DNA of 64,000 bases, from NCBI RefSeq assembly GCF_002975175.1, contig NZ_PCNZ01000023.1, positions 1 through 64,000 on the forward strand, written 5' to 3'. The position numbers and the translations under genes were made by a program. The DNA is from Bacillus sp. MYb209. GTDB taxonomy: Bacteria > Bacillota > Bacilli > Bacillales > Bacillaceae_G. This document shows, piece by piece, positions 32,931-43,217 of the stretch. The notes beneath the pieces are model-generated. The model worked only from the letters and a program-made list of their open reading frames with translations. It made no database searches and was not told the origin of the DNA. Numbering within the stretch: the first letter of the stretch is position 1; every line of letters begins with the position of its first letter.

Positions 32931-34181
32931 ATGGATCAGGAAAAAAATACTGTTAATGGGAAAGCACGTCGCCCGATTGTATACATAAAAAGAGCAATCA
33001 TTCTCGTTCTATTATTTTCACTTGTATATTTCATGTATGCAAAAATTGTTGCACATAATAAAAAAGAGGAAACTTTAAAAGCAGCAGCAGAAATGAAGAA
33101 ACAAGAAGAGATAAAACAGAAAGAAGAAATGAAAAGGCAAGAAGCTCAAAAACAAAAAGAGCAGAAGGAACAGGAAGAGCTAGCAAAGCAAGCACAAGTA
33201 ATTGAGAAGCAGGCAGAAGGACCACCTCAAGAAATTAATGAGAACGCTCAATTGGATCAATATTTGCAGGGCACAGGTTTTAGTGGGACAGCCGTTATTG
33301 TGAAGAATGGGAAAGTCCTTTTAAATAAAGGATACGGTATGGCGAACAAAGAGAAGCAAGTACCGAATAATTCAGAAACAACTTTTTATATTGGCTCTAT
33401 TTCGAAGGCGTTTGTAGCGACTGCTATTATGCAATTGAAAGATCAAAATAAATTACAAGTAGAGGATACGGTAGCGAAGTATATTCCGGATTTTCCTCAA
33501 GGTAATGGTATTCAGCTAAAACATTTATTAACACATACATCAGGAATTCCTGAATATGAGCAGGGAAAAGATGATATTTCTCATGAGGAATTGATAAAGC
33601 GAATAGGAAACCAAAAGCGTATTGGGGCTCCAGGAGAGAAATGGAAGTATTCAGATTCGAATTACTCCATACTTGCCTACATTGTTGAAAAAGTAAGTGG
33701 ACAACCATTAGAAGAATATATTAAACAGCATATCTTTGCTACTGCTGGTATGAAGCATTCTGGTTTTGGTAAAGCGTTAGAACAAACAAGATTCCCATCA
33801 ACTGGTTATAAAATAGTAAATAATAATATGACAACACCTAATATTCCGAGCATGTCACAGCTATATGGCTGCGGTGATATATATACAAGCGCACATGATT
33901 TATATTTATTTAATGAAGCGCTATTCTCTGGAAAATTAATTTCAAAAGAGAGTTATAATCAAATGTTTACAGCTGTGAAAAAGGATTATGGATTTGGATG
34001 GTATGTAGATCCGGGAAGTTATTCGAATCACGGTGTAATGCCAGGGTGGAATTGTTTAAATGGATTTAGTAAAAATGGAAGTGTGTATGTTGTTTTACTA
34101 TCTAACATTCAAAACAACATTAAATCATTTGGTAAAGTGAATAACGACATTTATACGATGCTAAGAAATATAGAAGTGTAA
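32931..34181 (+). CDS. membrane-anchored serine beta-lactamase-fold protein
   Basis: A 416-residue protein. A basic N-terminus and one membrane helix (about 22-42) anchor it. A Lys/Glu/Gln-rich coiled spacer (about 45-100) then projects a class C beta-lactamase/PBP4*-type domain outside. Catalytic S-x-x-K is Ser156-x-x-Lys159 (IGSISKAF), and YSDSNY supplies the tyrosine motif. The third motif, usually H-x-G, reads HGVMPGW. Such proteins act on peptidoglycan peptides or esters, not necessarily on antibiotics. ATG 32931 follows AAGGGGAAAAAGG. Confidence 0.87.
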   Translation: MDQEKNTVNGKARRPIVYIKRAIILVLLFSLVYFMYAKIVAHNKKEETLKAAAEMKKQEEIKQKEEMKRQEAQKQKEQKEQEELAKQAQVIEKQAEGPPQEINENAQLDQYLQGTGFSGTAVIVKNGKVLLNKGYGMANKEKQVPNNSETTFYIGSISKAFVATAIMQLKDQNKLQVEDTVAKYIPDFPQGNGIQLKHLLTHTSGIPEYEQGKDDISHEELIKRIGNQKRIGAPGEKWKYSDSNYSILAYIVEKVSGQPLEEYIKQHIFATAGMKHSGFGKALEQTRFPSTGYKIVNNNMTTPNIPSMSQLYGCGDIYTSAHDLYLFNEALFSGKLISKESYNQMFTAVKKDYGFGWYVDPGSYSNHGVMPGWNCLNGFSKNGSVYVVLLSNIQNNIKSFGKVNNDIYTMLRNIEV

Positions 34182-34183
34182 AA

Positions 34184-34208
34184 GACTGTCCTTTTGGACA
34201 GTTTTTTT
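34184..34208 (+). terminator. terminator after beta-lactamase-fold gene
   Basis: ACTGTCC (34185-34191) / GGACAGT (34196-34202), then seven T. Confidence 0.85.
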
Positions 34209-34498
34209 CGTGTGGAGGAAATATATGTGCGGTGTGATAATGAAATAAATGGAAAAGGGGGATTGCCACGAGCAGTGTATTACAGTGTAGCTGCAATTAT
34301 TACAATCAAAAATTAAAGGATAAAATAAAAAGTAGATGGGAAACCATCTGCTTTTTATTATTTATATAATACAAAAATAATTAACATGTTCTAGAAAATG
34401 TATGCCTTACCTATCACAAAAAAAGTAGGCATTGTATAGATTAAGATGTATGGATGTAAATTTATATACTTTAATATTAATAGGAGGAGAAGAAGCAT
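34209..34498. other. gap with a second terminator, no clear gene
   Basis: It holds GTGGAGGA followed by a seven-codon frame at 34225, another ribosome-like AAAAGGGGG without a good start, and a strong terminator AAAAAGTAGATGG (34327-34339) / CCATCTGCTTTTT (34344-34356). A short transcript ending there is possible. From about 34400 the promoter of the next cluster begins. Confidence 0.5.
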
Positions 34499-34900
34499 AT
34501 GTGTCTGTTCAGAAAATATTGGCATAAATTATCCCGACTGTTTAATAGACAATTAGGTTATTTTTTAGATGACAAGTTACTGCCTGCTGTGGAACGACTT
34601 TTATTTTCACAAAACTTCGCGAAGTTTATTCAAAGAAATTCTAAGCAAGCTACGGAAGAATTTATAGAATCAAGTCAATTTCAATCTATTATTTGTAATA
34701 TTTTAAAAGAATGCAATACATCACCTTTTAAAGAAATTGCAAAGCAATATTTAGGGAAAAACGTAGAAATTACTGTGACAGTTGGACAGTTAACAGGTGT
34801 TATTGTAGCAGTTGGTGATGATTTCTTAACGCTGCAAGAAGGAATAGGAACAGAAGTTTTATTACCATTTACAAGTATTATATCAATGAAAGAAGCGTAA
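34499..34900 (+). CDS. DUF2642/Sm-like small protein, first gene of glycan cluster
   Basis: A 133-residue protein. Residues 1-80 are helical and basic. Residues about 82-130 form a small beta-barrel like the DUF2642/CotB-type Sm-like fold (LGKNVEITVTVGQLTGVIVA, DDFLTLQEG). DUF2642-like domains occur in bacilli, often in spore-surface proteins, but a coat location here is inference. GGAGGAGA precedes ATG 34499. The second Sm-like gene follows 16 bases later and the glycosyltransferase cluster directly after that. Confidence 0.65.
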   Translation: MCLFRKYWHKLSRLFNRQLGYFLDDKLLPAVERLLFSQNFAKFIQRNSKQATEEFIESSQFQSIICNILKECNTSPFKEIAKQYLGKNVEITVTVGQLTGVIVAVGDDFLTLQEGIGTEVLLPFTSIISMKEA

Positions 34901-34916
34901 GAAAGGAGACTTATAG

Positions 34917-35111
34917 ATGTTATTTACTGATGAATTGCGTAACCATGTTGGTGAATTAGTGCAAGTTGTGACAGCTGTTGAAATTGTTGCAGGTATTCTT
35001 TTATCTGTGACGGACGGGGCAGTAAGTGTTCGTATAGCTCCTTCTTATGGACCACCGGAAGATGTACTTGTACGTATTCCTATTATTGCTTATGTTCGCT
35101 TGGAAGGGTAA
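34917..35111 (+). CDS. short Sm-like protein of glycan cluster
   Basis: A 64-residue protein composed only of the small beta-barrel module seen at the end of the previous gene (NHVGELVQVVTAVEIVAGIL, then VSVRIAP). GAAAGGAGA precedes ATG 34917. It is 13 bases from the first glycosyltransferase gene, so the two are co-transcribed. The role is unknown; it may assist or anchor the glycan machinery or be a coat component. Confidence 0.65.
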   Translation: MLFTDELRNHVGELVQVVTAVEIVAGILLSVTDGAVSVRIAPSYGPPEDVLVRIPIIAYVRLEG

Positions 35112-35124
35112 GAGTGATACAGGT

Positions 35125-36672
35125 ATGAGAGTATCAGTTGTTATTCCAGTGCATAATGAAGCAAGTACTTTATCTCAAGTTTTAGTAGAAGTGAAGAAGT
35201 TGAAACCGTATGAAATTATCGTAGTAGATAATGGATCAACAGATGGGACAAAAGAAATAGCATTCCAACATCATTGCCATGTGATTTATTATAAACATTC
35301 GCTTGGCAATGATGTTGGACGGGCAATTGGAGCTAGGGAAGCAAAAGGCGAAATTGTATTGTTTTTAGATGGTGACATCGTTATTGAGAGTAAAGAGCTA
35401 CAACGTTTCGTGAAAGGAATTCAGCAGGGGCATCAAATTGTTGTGAATAATTTAACATGGTCAGTTTATTTAAAGATGAGACCACATTATACGACGGTCG
35501 GAAAATATATGTTGAATCGCTATTTGAATAAAAAGGAGCTTGTTGTTGGTTCTTTAATCGCAATTCCACATGCGATGAGCCGGGAAGTTATCGAGAGACT
35601 TGGATGGTGGAATTTAGCAGATCCCGCATTATTTCAAGCGATGGCGATGTCTAGAGGAGTAGATATTGTTGATATGGCTTCGGTCGATGTAATTCACACG
35701 AATAAGGTTCGTCCTGTGCATACTGGTACATCACCTGGTTCTCCTTATCCGAAAGCGACTAGTCGTATTATGGGTGATCATTTGCGTGCTTTGCAATACG
35801 TAATCGAAACATATGGTAAACGCGGCGGTTTTTCGGAGGGGAACAGGGATAGAGAGTTTATAGGGAAGTATAAACCAGTTTTATTACAAGGAGAAAAGGC
35901 GAAATATAGTGCGATTATACCAGTATCAGAAGAAAGAATGACTATAAGATCTGTCATACAAGAAGTGAAAAAAGCAGGTGTAGATGAAATTATAGTTGTT
36001 GCGAATGGAGCAGATGGTGAGACAATTAAACAAGCAAAGCTAGAGAATGTTATTGTAGTTGAATTCGCGAAGGCACTTGGACATAATGTAGCACGAGCGA
36101 TAGGGGCTATGCATGCTACGGCAGATATTTGTTTATTTGTTGATGGTGATTTTGCTATTCCGGCAAAAAAGCTAATTCCATTTTTGCATGCTATTGAAGA
36201 CGGAAATGATGTGGCGTTAAATGATTTGCAATGTTTGTTAGATATGTTTCACCCGGCAGATCCAATTAGTATGGGGAAATATTTCGTGAATTTGGTAGCG
36301 AAACGACCAGATTTATGGAACAACTCATTAACGGCAGTGCCACATGCTATGCATAAAAAGGTAATAGAGAAAATTGGATATGATTCTCTTATCATTCCAC
36401 CATTAGCTCAAATGAAAGCTATTTTAGACGAATGCTCTATTACAGCAGTGGAATTTGTAGATGTTATAAAAACAAATCGAATACGTCCAGAGCAACATGG
36501 GTTTGTAAATGGACGTATTCCGGCATTTGACCGTATTTTTGGTGATCAGCTTGAGGCGATTGCGTATTTATTACAATATACGGACGAACGCGGAGGATTT
36601 ACAGATGGAGAGCGGGATAGAGATATAATTCAACAATTGAGAAAGGAAGAAGAAAATACAGATGGACGCTAG
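35125..36672 (+). CDS. tandem double-GT2 glycosyltransferase (A)
   Basis: A 515-residue protein holding two family-2 glycosyltransferase modules (about 1-255 and 260-515). Each has an IIPV start, a donor-site DGD motif ([17 protein letters not shown]), a shared LG-N-V-R-AIGA segment and a common tail in which a GDHL/GDQL element precedes RGGF and the DGER/EGNR run. No membrane segment is seen, so it is a cytosolic or peripheral enzyme, perhaps using two sugars. The start taken is ATG 35125; the frame upstream overlaps the Sm-like gene. Its end overlaps the next gene by 11 bases. Confidence 0.82.
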   Translation: MRVSVVIPVHNEASTLSQVLVEVKKLKPYEIIVVDNGSTDGTKEIAFQHHCHVIYYKHSLGNDVGRAIGAREAKGEIVLFLDGDIVIESKELQRFVKGIQQGHQIVVNNLTWSVYLKMRPHYTTVGKYMLNRYLNKKELVVGSLIAIPHAMSREVIERLGWWNLADPALFQAMAMSRGVDIVDMASVDVIHTNKVRPVHTGTSPGSPYPKATSRIMGDHLRALQYVIETYGKRGGFSEGNRDREFIGKYKPVLLQGEKAKYSAIIPVSEERMTIRSVIQEVKKAGVDEIIVVANGADGETIKQAKLENVIVVEFAKALGHNVARAIGAMHATADICLFVDGDFAIPAKKLIPFLHAIEDGNDVALNDLQCLLDMFHPADPISMGKYFVNLVAKRPDLWNNSLTAVPHAMHKKVIEKIGYDSLIIPPLAQMKAILDECSITAVEFVDVIKTNRIRPEQHGFVNGRIPAFDRIFGDQLEAIAYLLQYTDERGGFTDGERDRDIIQQLRKEEENTDGR

Positions 36673-37909
36673 TAGTAAAGTAACTATTATTGGATTAGGA
36701 TATGTTGGCCTTCCTTTAGCGGTCCTTTTTGCAGAAAGAGGACATGCTGTACTTGGATTAGATAAAGATACTAGGAAGATAGAATCAATAATTAAAGGAG
36801 AAAGTTATATTCCTGATGTTTCTTCTAACGTATTACAAAATTTATTGAACGAGAGAAAATTAATAGTAAATACACCAGATAAAGGTGTTACGGAGTTCCA
36901 AAATAGTGAGTATGTTATTGTGACTGTGCCAACGCCAATTAATGAGAATAAAGAACCCGATTTAAGTGCCCTCGTTTCAGCCTCCCGTTATATACAACAA
37001 CACCTTCAAAAAGGACAAACCTTCATTTTTGAAAGCTCCACATATCCAGGTACACTGGAGGAAGTTATCATTCCTATTATTTCTCAAACAGGTAAAAAGG
37101 TAGGAGAAGATTATTATATTGGGTATTCTCCAGAGCGAATTGATCCAGCGAATAGCCAGTATTCAGTCGAAACAATTCCAAAAGTTATTAGTGGACAAAC
37201 CGAGCAGTGTAAACAAAAAGTACAGGATTTGTATAGCACTATATTTGATGTAATCGTTCCAGTTAGCTCTCCGAAAGTGGCCGAGATGTGTAAGCTATTT
37301 GAAAATATTCAGCGCTTAGTTAATATTTCATTAGTAAATGAGTTAAATATACTTTGTGAAAGTTTGAATATTAATTTTTATGAGGCACTTGAAGCTGCAT
37401 CTACAAAACCGTTTGGATTTACTCCATATTGGCCAGGTCCAGGAATAGGAGGACATTGTATTCCAGTAGACCCTTTATATTTTCAATGGAGAATAAAAAA
37501 GAGTGGAGCAATTAGTCAATTAATTGAGGCGGCACATGTAATTAATGAAGAAATGCCAGAGAAAATAATCGGGAAAGTAAAAGGTATGGTGCAATCACCC
37601 GCAACGGTGTTAATTGTAGGGGTTGCGTATAAGAAAGATGTAAATGATCTGAGAGAATCACCGGCGTTGCCAATTATTCAATTATTAATAAAAGAAGGGT
37701 ACAAGGTAGAATATCATGACCCTTATATTTCTTCAGCGAAAATTGGGGATACACTATATCAATCCATTCCATTAGATGAACAAAGAATTAAACAAGCAGA
37801 TTGTATTTTAATTGTAACTGATCACTCTAGTATCGATTGGAAGCTCTTTAAAGGAATTGAGCGATTAATAGATACACGTGGAATTATAAAGAAGGTAGTG
37901 TATGAGTAA
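36662..37909 (+). CDS. UDP-sugar 6-dehydrogenase (WecC/WbpA-type)
   Basis: A 415-residue nucleotide-sugar dehydrogenase. The N-terminal NAD site is [10 protein letters not shown]. The catalytic Cys is in [13 protein letters not shown] (near residue 262). The C-terminal domain contains [16 protein letters not shown]. It oxidises C6 of a UDP-hexose or UDP-HexNAc to the uronic acid in two steps. The sequence leans to the UDP-HexNAc branch rather than UDP-glucose, but this is not certain. ATG 36662 lies inside the end of glycosyltransferase A and its stop overlaps the epimerase start by eight bases. Confidence 0.88.
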   Translation: MDASSKVTIIGLGYVGLPLAVLFAERGHAVLGLDKDTRKIESIIKGESYIPDVSSNVLQNLLNERKLIVNTPDKGVTEFQNSEYVIVTVPTPINENKEPDLSALVSASRYIQQHLQKGQTFIFESSTYPGTLEEVIIPIISQTGKKVGEDYYIGYSPERIDPANSQYSVETIPKVISGQTEQCKQKVQDLYSTIFDVIVPVSSPKVAEMCKLFENIQRLVNISLVNELNILCESLNINFYEALEAASTKPFGFTPYWPGPGIGGHCIPVDPLYFQWRIKKSGAISQLIEAAHVINEEMPEKIIGKVKGMVQSPATVLIVGVAYKKDVNDLRESPALPIIQLLIKEGYKVEYHDPYISSAKIGDTLYQSIPLDEQRIKQADCILIVTDHSSIDWKLFKGIERLIDTRGIIKKVVYE

Positions 37910-38867
37910 AAAATGTTTAATTACAGGTGGAGCAGGATTTATTGGATCGCATTTAGCTGAAGAGTTGGTGAAAAGAGGTTATGAAGTCACTATTGTTGAT
38001 AACTTCTATAAAGGAAAAAATAAATATCATAATGAGTTAATGAAAGAGATTCCAGTTATTCCAATAAGCGTGTTAGATAAAAGTTCAATTTACGAATTAG
38101 TAAATCAACATGATGTGGTGTTTCATTTAGCTGCGATTTTGGGAGTCAAAACTACAATGGAAAAAAGTGTAGAGCTTATTGAAACAAATTTCGATGGAAC
38201 GAGAAATATTTTACAAGCGGCATTAAACGGAAAAAAGAAAGTAGTTTTCGCATCTACTTCGGAAGTATACGGAAAGGGAAAACCTCCATTCTCTGAAGAA
38301 GGAGATCGTTTATACGGTGCAACTTCCAAAATACGTTGGAGTTATGCAATTTGTAAAACGTTAGAGGAAACATTATGTTTAGGGTACGCATTAGAAGGTT
38401 TACCTGTAACGATTGTTCGTTATTTTAATATTTATGGTCCAAGAGCGAAAGGTGGTCCGTACGCAGGAGTAATTCCACGATTTATTCGTGCGGCTTTGCA
38501 AGGTGACGATATTCTCGTGTATGGAGATGGAAAGCAGACACGTTGCTTTACGTATGTAAGTGATGCGGTCGAGGCAACAATTCGTGCAATGGATGAAAAG
38601 GTAAATGGTGAAATTATTAATATAGGTTCTGAGAATGAAAAAAATATAAGGGAAGTAGCGGAAGATATAAAAAAAATAACGAAGTCTTCTTCCAAAATTG
38701 TGCACGTTCCATTTGAGGAAGTATATCCACATGGATTTGAAGAAATTCCAAATCGAAAGCCGGATGTAACGAAATTAAGAGAACTTGTTCAGTTTCAAGC
38801 GAAAGTAACGTGGGAACAAGGATTGAAAGAAACTATTAAATGGTTTCGTGAAGAAAACAATGGCTAA
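37902..38867 (+). CDS. NAD-dependent sugar epimerase/dehydratase (extended SDR)
   Basis: A 321-residue extended short-chain dehydrogenase. NAD binding is at GGAGFIGS (residues 8-15), the Ser in ASTSEVYG and the Tyr-x3-Lys pair in [11 protein letters not shown]. The C-terminal half has RYFNIYGPR and [14 protein letters not shown]. It probably epimerises or decarboxylates the UDP-sugar made by the neighbouring dehydrogenase; which of the two cannot be fixed by eye. Eight-base overlaps on both sides show tight operon coupling. Confidence 0.87.
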   Translation: MSKKCLITGGAGFIGSHLAEELVKRGYEVTIVDNFYKGKNKYHNELMKEIPVIPISVLDKSSIYELVNQHDVVFHLAAILGVKTTMEKSVELIETNFDGTRNILQAALNGKKKVVFASTSEVYGKGKPPFSEEGDRLYGATSKIRWSYAICKTLEETLCLGYALEGLPVTIVRYFNIYGPRAKGGPYAGVIPRFIRAALQGDDILVYGDGKQTRCFTYVSDAVEATIRAMDEKVNGEIINIGSENEKNIREVAEDIKKITKSSSKIVHVPFEEVYPHGFEEIPNRKPDVTKLRELVQFQAKVTWEQGLKETIKWFREENNG

Positions 38868-40422
38868 GTCGTTATCAGTTATTATTCCCGTATATAATGA
38901 AGTGGATACGATTTCAGACGTGGTTCAATCGGTAAAACCATTAAATCCAGTAGAGATTATTGTAGTAGCAAATGGTTGTAATGATGGTACAGAAGCGATT
39001 GCTGAGAGCTTAGGATGTACAGTAATCCAACATAAAGAGTCACTTGGTAACGACGTTGGACGCGCAGTTGGTGCGAAACATGCGATAGGTGATGTGTTAC
39101 TGTTTGTAGATGGTGATTTTGCTATTCAAACTTCAAAATTACAATTATTCCTTAATCCGATTTTGCATGATCAGGCGGACATCGCTTTAAATAATTTAGA
39201 CGCATTATTTTTAAAGAAACAAAAACCACATTCTATTACAGTATGGCGCCAAATATTAAATGCAATGTTAGAGCGTGAAGAATTAAAAATTGATTCTTTA
39301 TTATCTGTACCTCATGCGCTGACGAAGGAAGTCGTGCAAAGTATTGGATACGAATGTTTTGTTAATCCTATTGTGGCTCATCTACGCCTAGCACAAAGTA
39401 AATGGAGAATTAGTCGTCATTGTGCAATTGACGTTATTACTCCGAATAAATTTCGTCCACTCGAGCATGCTGCATACGGCACAAATCTTTCTCATTCCGA
39501 AAAACGAATGATAGGCGATCATATAGAAGCTGTAGCAGAGCGGATAGTAGGCAGCGATGGGCGCGGAGGATATTATGATGGAAATAGGAAAAGAGAGAGT
39601 GTCTATCATACTTTAAATTTTGAAGATTTTTATCAAGGATGGGGCGTTACATCTAAGTTGTATAAAGGAGAGCAATTATCGGTAATTATTCCTGTACAAG
39701 ATGAAGAGAAAACAATTGGAAACGTTATAGAAGAGCTTCGCAAAATTGAACCTTTTGAAATCATCGTTGTTGTAAATGGTTCTTCCGATAAAACGGCAAC
39801 AATTGCAAAAGACAAGGGAGCAACAACAATTGTGTATAAAGAAGCACTTGGAAACGATGTGGGGCGTTCACTTGGAACTTATTTTGCAAAAGGAGAAATT
39901 GTTTTATTTATAGACGGTGATTTTGTTATTCCAGCTAGTGAGCTATATCCCTTTGCAAAAGCTATTGCAGATGGAACGGATGTCGCATTAAATGATTTAA
40001 ATCATTATTTAGATTTGAGAGTACCACTTCATCTTGTAACAGCATTTAAATATGCATTAAATTTAGCTTGTGATAGAAAAGATTTAGGAGTAGGCTCTCT
40101 TATTGCTGTACCTAATGCGTTTAGTCGTACTTGTTTGAAGGAAATAGGGTATAAATCATTATTGTCACCTTGTGTAGCACAAGTTAAAGCTGTACTTTCA
40201 GGTTTTGAAATCGCTTGTGTAAGTCGTATCGATGTTGATAAGATGAACCGTATTCGTCCCAGTGAACATTTCGCAAAAATAGGTCATCCTCCAGCTGTCC
40301 TTCGAATTATTGGTGATCATATAGAAGGATTAGAGCAATTAATTGCATTAACAAACAGTCGTGGTGGATTTTACGATGGAAATAGAAAAAGAGATGTTTT
40401 ATCCCGCTTTAACGGGCAGTAA
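38860..40422 (+). CDS. tandem double-GT2 glycosyltransferase (B), 3' end in bcr1
   Basis: A 520-residue protein with two GT2 modules (about 1-265 and 272-515), built like glycosyltransferase A: VDGDFAI and IDGDFVIP donor motifs, LGNDVGR in both, and tails in which GDHIE precedes RGG(F/Y) and the DGNRKR element. ATG 38860 overlaps the epimerase gene by eight bases; an in-frame GTG at 38848 is the alternative. The last eight codons and the TAA come from a bcr1 copy inserted at 40398, so the native C-terminus has been replaced. The functional domains are untouched. Confidence 0.82.
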   Translation: MAKSLSVIIPVYNEVDTISDVVQSVKPLNPVEIIVVANGCNDGTEAIAESLGCTVIQHKESLGNDVGRAVGAKHAIGDVLLFVDGDFAIQTSKLQLFLNPILHDQADIALNNLDALFLKKQKPHSITVWRQILNAMLEREELKIDSLLSVPHALTKEVVQSIGYECFVNPIVAHLRLAQSKWRISRHCAIDVITPNKFRPLEHAAYGTNLSHSEKRMIGDHIEAVAERIVGSDGRGGYYDGNRKRESVYHTLNFEDFYQGWGVTSKLYKGEQLSVIIPVQDEEKTIGNVIEELRKIEPFEIIVVVNGSSDKTATIAKDKGATTIVYKEALGNDVGRSLGTYFAKGEIVLFIDGDFVIPASELYPFAKAIADGTDVALNDLNHYLDLRVPLHLVTAFKYALNLACDRKDLGVGSLIAVPNAFSRTCLKEIGYKSLLSPCVAQVKAVLSGFEIACVSRIDVDKMNRIRPSEHFAKIGHPPAVLRIIGDHIEGLEQLIALTNSRGGFYDGNRKRDVLSRFNGQ

Positions 40423-40554
40423 GACTCACACCTCAAAATTCGGCGAATGCGAGGAAGTTAGGTGGGAGATAACTGTCCGTAAAAGTCCGATTGGTGAGGG
40501 CTGATAATCAGTGGGGGATGGACAAAACCCCCACTGATTAAAGTTTCACTTTAT
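40398..40554 (-). repeat. bcr1-type repeat, copy 6 (complete, inside a gene end)
   Basis: 157 bases with perfect TTTAT direct repeats at 40398-40402 and 40550-40554. Internal order: CCCGC, central region, GGGCTGATAATCAGTGGGGG, TTAAAGTTTCAC. It supplies the stop codon (40420-40422) of glycosyltransferase B. Confidence 0.92.
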
Positions 40555-40564
40555 AGTGGTAACA

Positions 40565-40596
40565 AAAAAAGTGTACAACATATGTACACTTTTTTG
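40565..40596 (+). terminator. terminator of the glycan cluster
   Basis: AAAAAAGTGTACA (40565-40577) / TGTACACTTTTTT (40583-40595), immediately after the bcr1 copy. Confidence 0.85.
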
Positions 40597-40770
40597 CTCT
40601 GTTATAAAAACTATAACAGATTAGGAGATAAGAGTATTACAGATCTACAATGGGTATCGTTCTTATATTACAAAATAGGACTCGTATATAAGAATACCAA
40701 AAAAATACAATTAAAGGAAGGGTTAATTATAAAGACTTTTAAACGAGGTTAACACTACGAGTATAGTAGT

Positions 40771-40788
40771 TTGTTCAACATTTCACAA
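40771..40788 (+). promoter_or_regulatory. candidate Rex operator upstream of pflB
   Basis: TTGTTCAACATTTCACAA agrees with the Rex consensus TTGTGAAATATTTCACAA at 15 of 18 positions. Redox control by Rex (and Fnr/ResD) of pflB is known in related Gram-positives. No gene is seen in the rest of the 40597-40898 gap. Confidence 0.55.
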
Positions 40789-40898
40789 ACATGTCACAAC
40801 TATTTCGTCCACTTCCGAAAAAAAGTAGTATTCTAAGTGTGTAAGCTGTTATATAAAAAATCTTAGTCCTGTACTAATCAAAAATGGAGGAGATTAGG

Positions 40899-43148
40899 AT
40901 GACTCAAGTATTAGAAAATGTAAAAAATGCGTGGGAAAACTTTAAAGGTGAAAAATGGAAAGCAGAAATTGATGTTCGCGATTTCATTTTAAATAATGTA
41001 AACGTTTACGAGGGAGAAGACTCTTTCTTAGCGGAAGCAACTGAAGAAACGAAAAAACTTTGGGATCAAGTAATGGATTTAACAACAAAGGAACGTGAAA
41101 ACGGTGGCGTTCTTGATATGGATACAAAAATTGTTTCTTCTATTACATCACATGAACCAGGATATTTAAATAAAGATATTGAAAAAGTGGTCGGTTTCCA
41201 AACTGATAAACCATTTAAACGTTCTTTACAACCATATGGTGGTATTCGTATGGCGGAACAAGCTTGTGAAGCGTATGGATATGAAATGGATAAAGAACTT
41301 AGCAGTATTTTCAGAGACTGGCGTAAAACTCATAATCAAGGTGTATTTGATGCATACACACCAGAAATGAAAGCGGCTCGTAAATCAGGTGTTATTACTG
41401 GCCTTCCAGATGCATATGGACGTGGACGTATTATCGGTGACTATCGCCGCGTAGCGCTATATGGTATAGATCATTTAATTGCAGCGAAAAAAGCTGATTT
41501 TAATTTAACTGGCGGTGTAATGAGCGAAGATACAATGCGTTTACGCGAAGAATTATCTGAGCAAATGCGTGCACTTCAAGAGTTAAAACAGATGGCTGCT
41601 TCTCATGGATTCGATATTTCTAAGCCAGCTACAAATGCACAAGAGGCTTTCCAATGGTTATACTTCGCTTATCTTGCAGCAATTAAAGAGCAAAACGGGG
41701 CAGCAATGAGCCTTGGACGTACCTCTACATTCTTAGATGTTTACATTGAAAGAGATTTAGCAAATGGTACTTTAACAGAAGAAGAAGCACAAGAAATTGT
41801 TGACCATTTCATTATGAAATTACGTCTTGTGAAATTTGCAAGAACACCTGATTATAATGAACTATTCTCTGGAGATCCAACTTGGGTAACTGAATCTATT
41901 GGTGGTATGGCGCTAGACGGTCGTCCGTTAGTAACAAAAAACTCGTTCCGTTTCTTGCATACATTAGATAATCTAGGACCAGCTCCAGAACCAAACTTAA
42001 CAGTTCTTTGGTCTAAACAATTACCAGAGAACTTTAAAAACTACTGTGCAAAAATGTCTATTAAAACATCAGCAATTCAATACGAAAATGATGACATTAT
42101 GCGTCCTGACTACGGTGATGACTACGGTATTGCTTGTTGTGTATCAGCAATGAGAATCGGTAAACAAATGCAGTTCTTCGGAGCACGTGCAAACTTAGCA
42201 AAAGCATTACTATATGCGGTTAACGGTGGTAAAGATGAAAAGTCAAAAGCACAAGTTGGTCCTGAATACGCACCAATTACTTCTGAAGTATTAGATTATG
42301 AAGAAGTTATGCGTAAATTCGATATGACAATGGAATGGTTAGCTGGTCTATACTTAAATACATTAAATGTAATTCACTATATGCACGATAAATATAGCTA
42401 TGAACGTATTGAAATGGCACTTCATGATACAAATGTTCTTCGTACAATGGCAACAGGTATCGCTGGATTATCTGTAGTAGCAGACTCTTTAAGTGCAATT
42501 AAATATGCACAAGTAAAACCAATTCGTGATGAAAATGGTATTGCAGTTGATTTCGAAATTGAGGGAGATTTCCCTAAATACGGTAACAATGATGATCGTG
42601 TAGATGAAATCGCAGTAAATCTTGTGAAAACATTTATGAACAAGCTTCGCAAACATAAAACATACCGTAATTCTGTTCATACAATGTCAATCTTAACAAT
42701 CACATCTAACGTTGTATACGGCAAGAAAACTGGTAACACTCCAGATGGACGTCGTACTGGAGAACCATTTGCACCGGGCGCAAACCCAATGCATGGCCGT
42801 GATACAAAAGGTGCATTAGCGTCATTATTATCTGTAGCTAAATTACCATATGAAGATGCACAAGATGGTATTTCAAATACATTCTCTATTATTCCAAAAG
42901 CACTTGGTAAAGAAGATGATGTACAAGTACGCAACTTAGTATCTATGCTTGATGGATATGCAATAAAAGAAGGACACCACTTAAATATTAACGTATTTAA
43001 CCGTGAAACATTAATGGATGCAATGGAGCACCCTGAAAAATATCCACAATTAACAATTCGTGTATCTGGTTACGCTGTTAACTTTATTAAATTAACTCGT
43101 GAACAACAAATTGATGTAATTAACCGTACAATGCATGAAAGCATGTAA
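40899..43148 (+). CDS. pflB: formate C-acetyltransferase (pyruvate formate-lyase)
   Basis: A 749-residue glycyl-radical enzyme. The active-site cysteine pair is Cys413-Cys414 ([10 protein letters not shown]), and the radical glycine is Gly724 in RVSGYAVNF. It converts pyruvate and CoA to acetyl-CoA and formate under anoxic conditions and is destroyed by oxygen. ATG 40899 is preceded by GGAGGAGAT; an in-frame ATG five codons upstream overlaps that site. The activating enzyme gene follows after a hairpin. A Rex-like site lies upstream. Confidence 0.97.
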   Translation: MTQVLENVKNAWENFKGEKWKAEIDVRDFILNNVNVYEGEDSFLAEATEETKKLWDQVMDLTTKERENGGVLDMDTKIVSSITSHEPGYLNKDIEKVVGFQTDKPFKRSLQPYGGIRMAEQACEAYGYEMDKELSSIFRDWRKTHNQGVFDAYTPEMKAARKSGVITGLPDAYGRGRIIGDYRRVALYGIDHLIAAKKADFNLTGGVMSEDTMRLREELSEQMRALQELKQMAASHGFDISKPATNAQEAFQWLYFAYLAAIKEQNGAAMSLGRTSTFLDVYIERDLANGTLTEEEAQEIVDHFIMKLRLVKFARTPDYNELFSGDPTWVTESIGGMALDGRPLVTKNSFRFLHTLDNLGPAPEPNLTVLWSKQLPENFKNYCAKMSIKTSAIQYENDDIMRPDYGDDYGIACCVSAMRIGKQMQFFGARANLAKALLYAVNGGKDEKSKAQVGPEYAPITSEVLDYEEVMRKFDMTMEWLAGLYLNTLNVIHYMHDKYSYERIEMALHDTNVLRTMATGIAGLSVVADSLSAIKYAQVKPIRDENGIAVDFEIEGDFPKYGNNDDRVDEIAVNLVKTFMNKLRKHKTYRNSVHTMSILTITSNVVYGKKTGNTPDGRRTGEPFAPGANPMHGRDTKGALASLLSVAKLPYEDAQDGISNTFSIIPKALGKEDDVQVRNLVSMLDGYAIKEGHHLNINVFNRETLMDAMEHPEKYPQLTIRVSGYAVNFIKLTREQQIDVINRTMHESM

Positions 43149-43160
43149 GTGAAAAAAGTG

Positions 43161-43190
43161 TCCCTCCGCTTTTAATATATAGCGGAGGGA
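43161..43190 (+). terminator. hairpin between pflB and pflA
   Basis: Perfect 10-bp stem TCCCTCCGCT / AGCGGAGGGA (43161-43170, 43181-43190) without a T-run. More likely an mRNA-stabilising or partial attenuator hairpin than a full terminator. Confidence 0.6.
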
Positions 43191-43217
43191 GGCTGTTTCA
43201 ATAAAGGAGGAAGTAAC

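Noticed and set aside
34225-34291. tiny frames in the gap before the glycan cluster
   Set aside because: Seven to thirteen codons only, without conserved features; not separable from chance.
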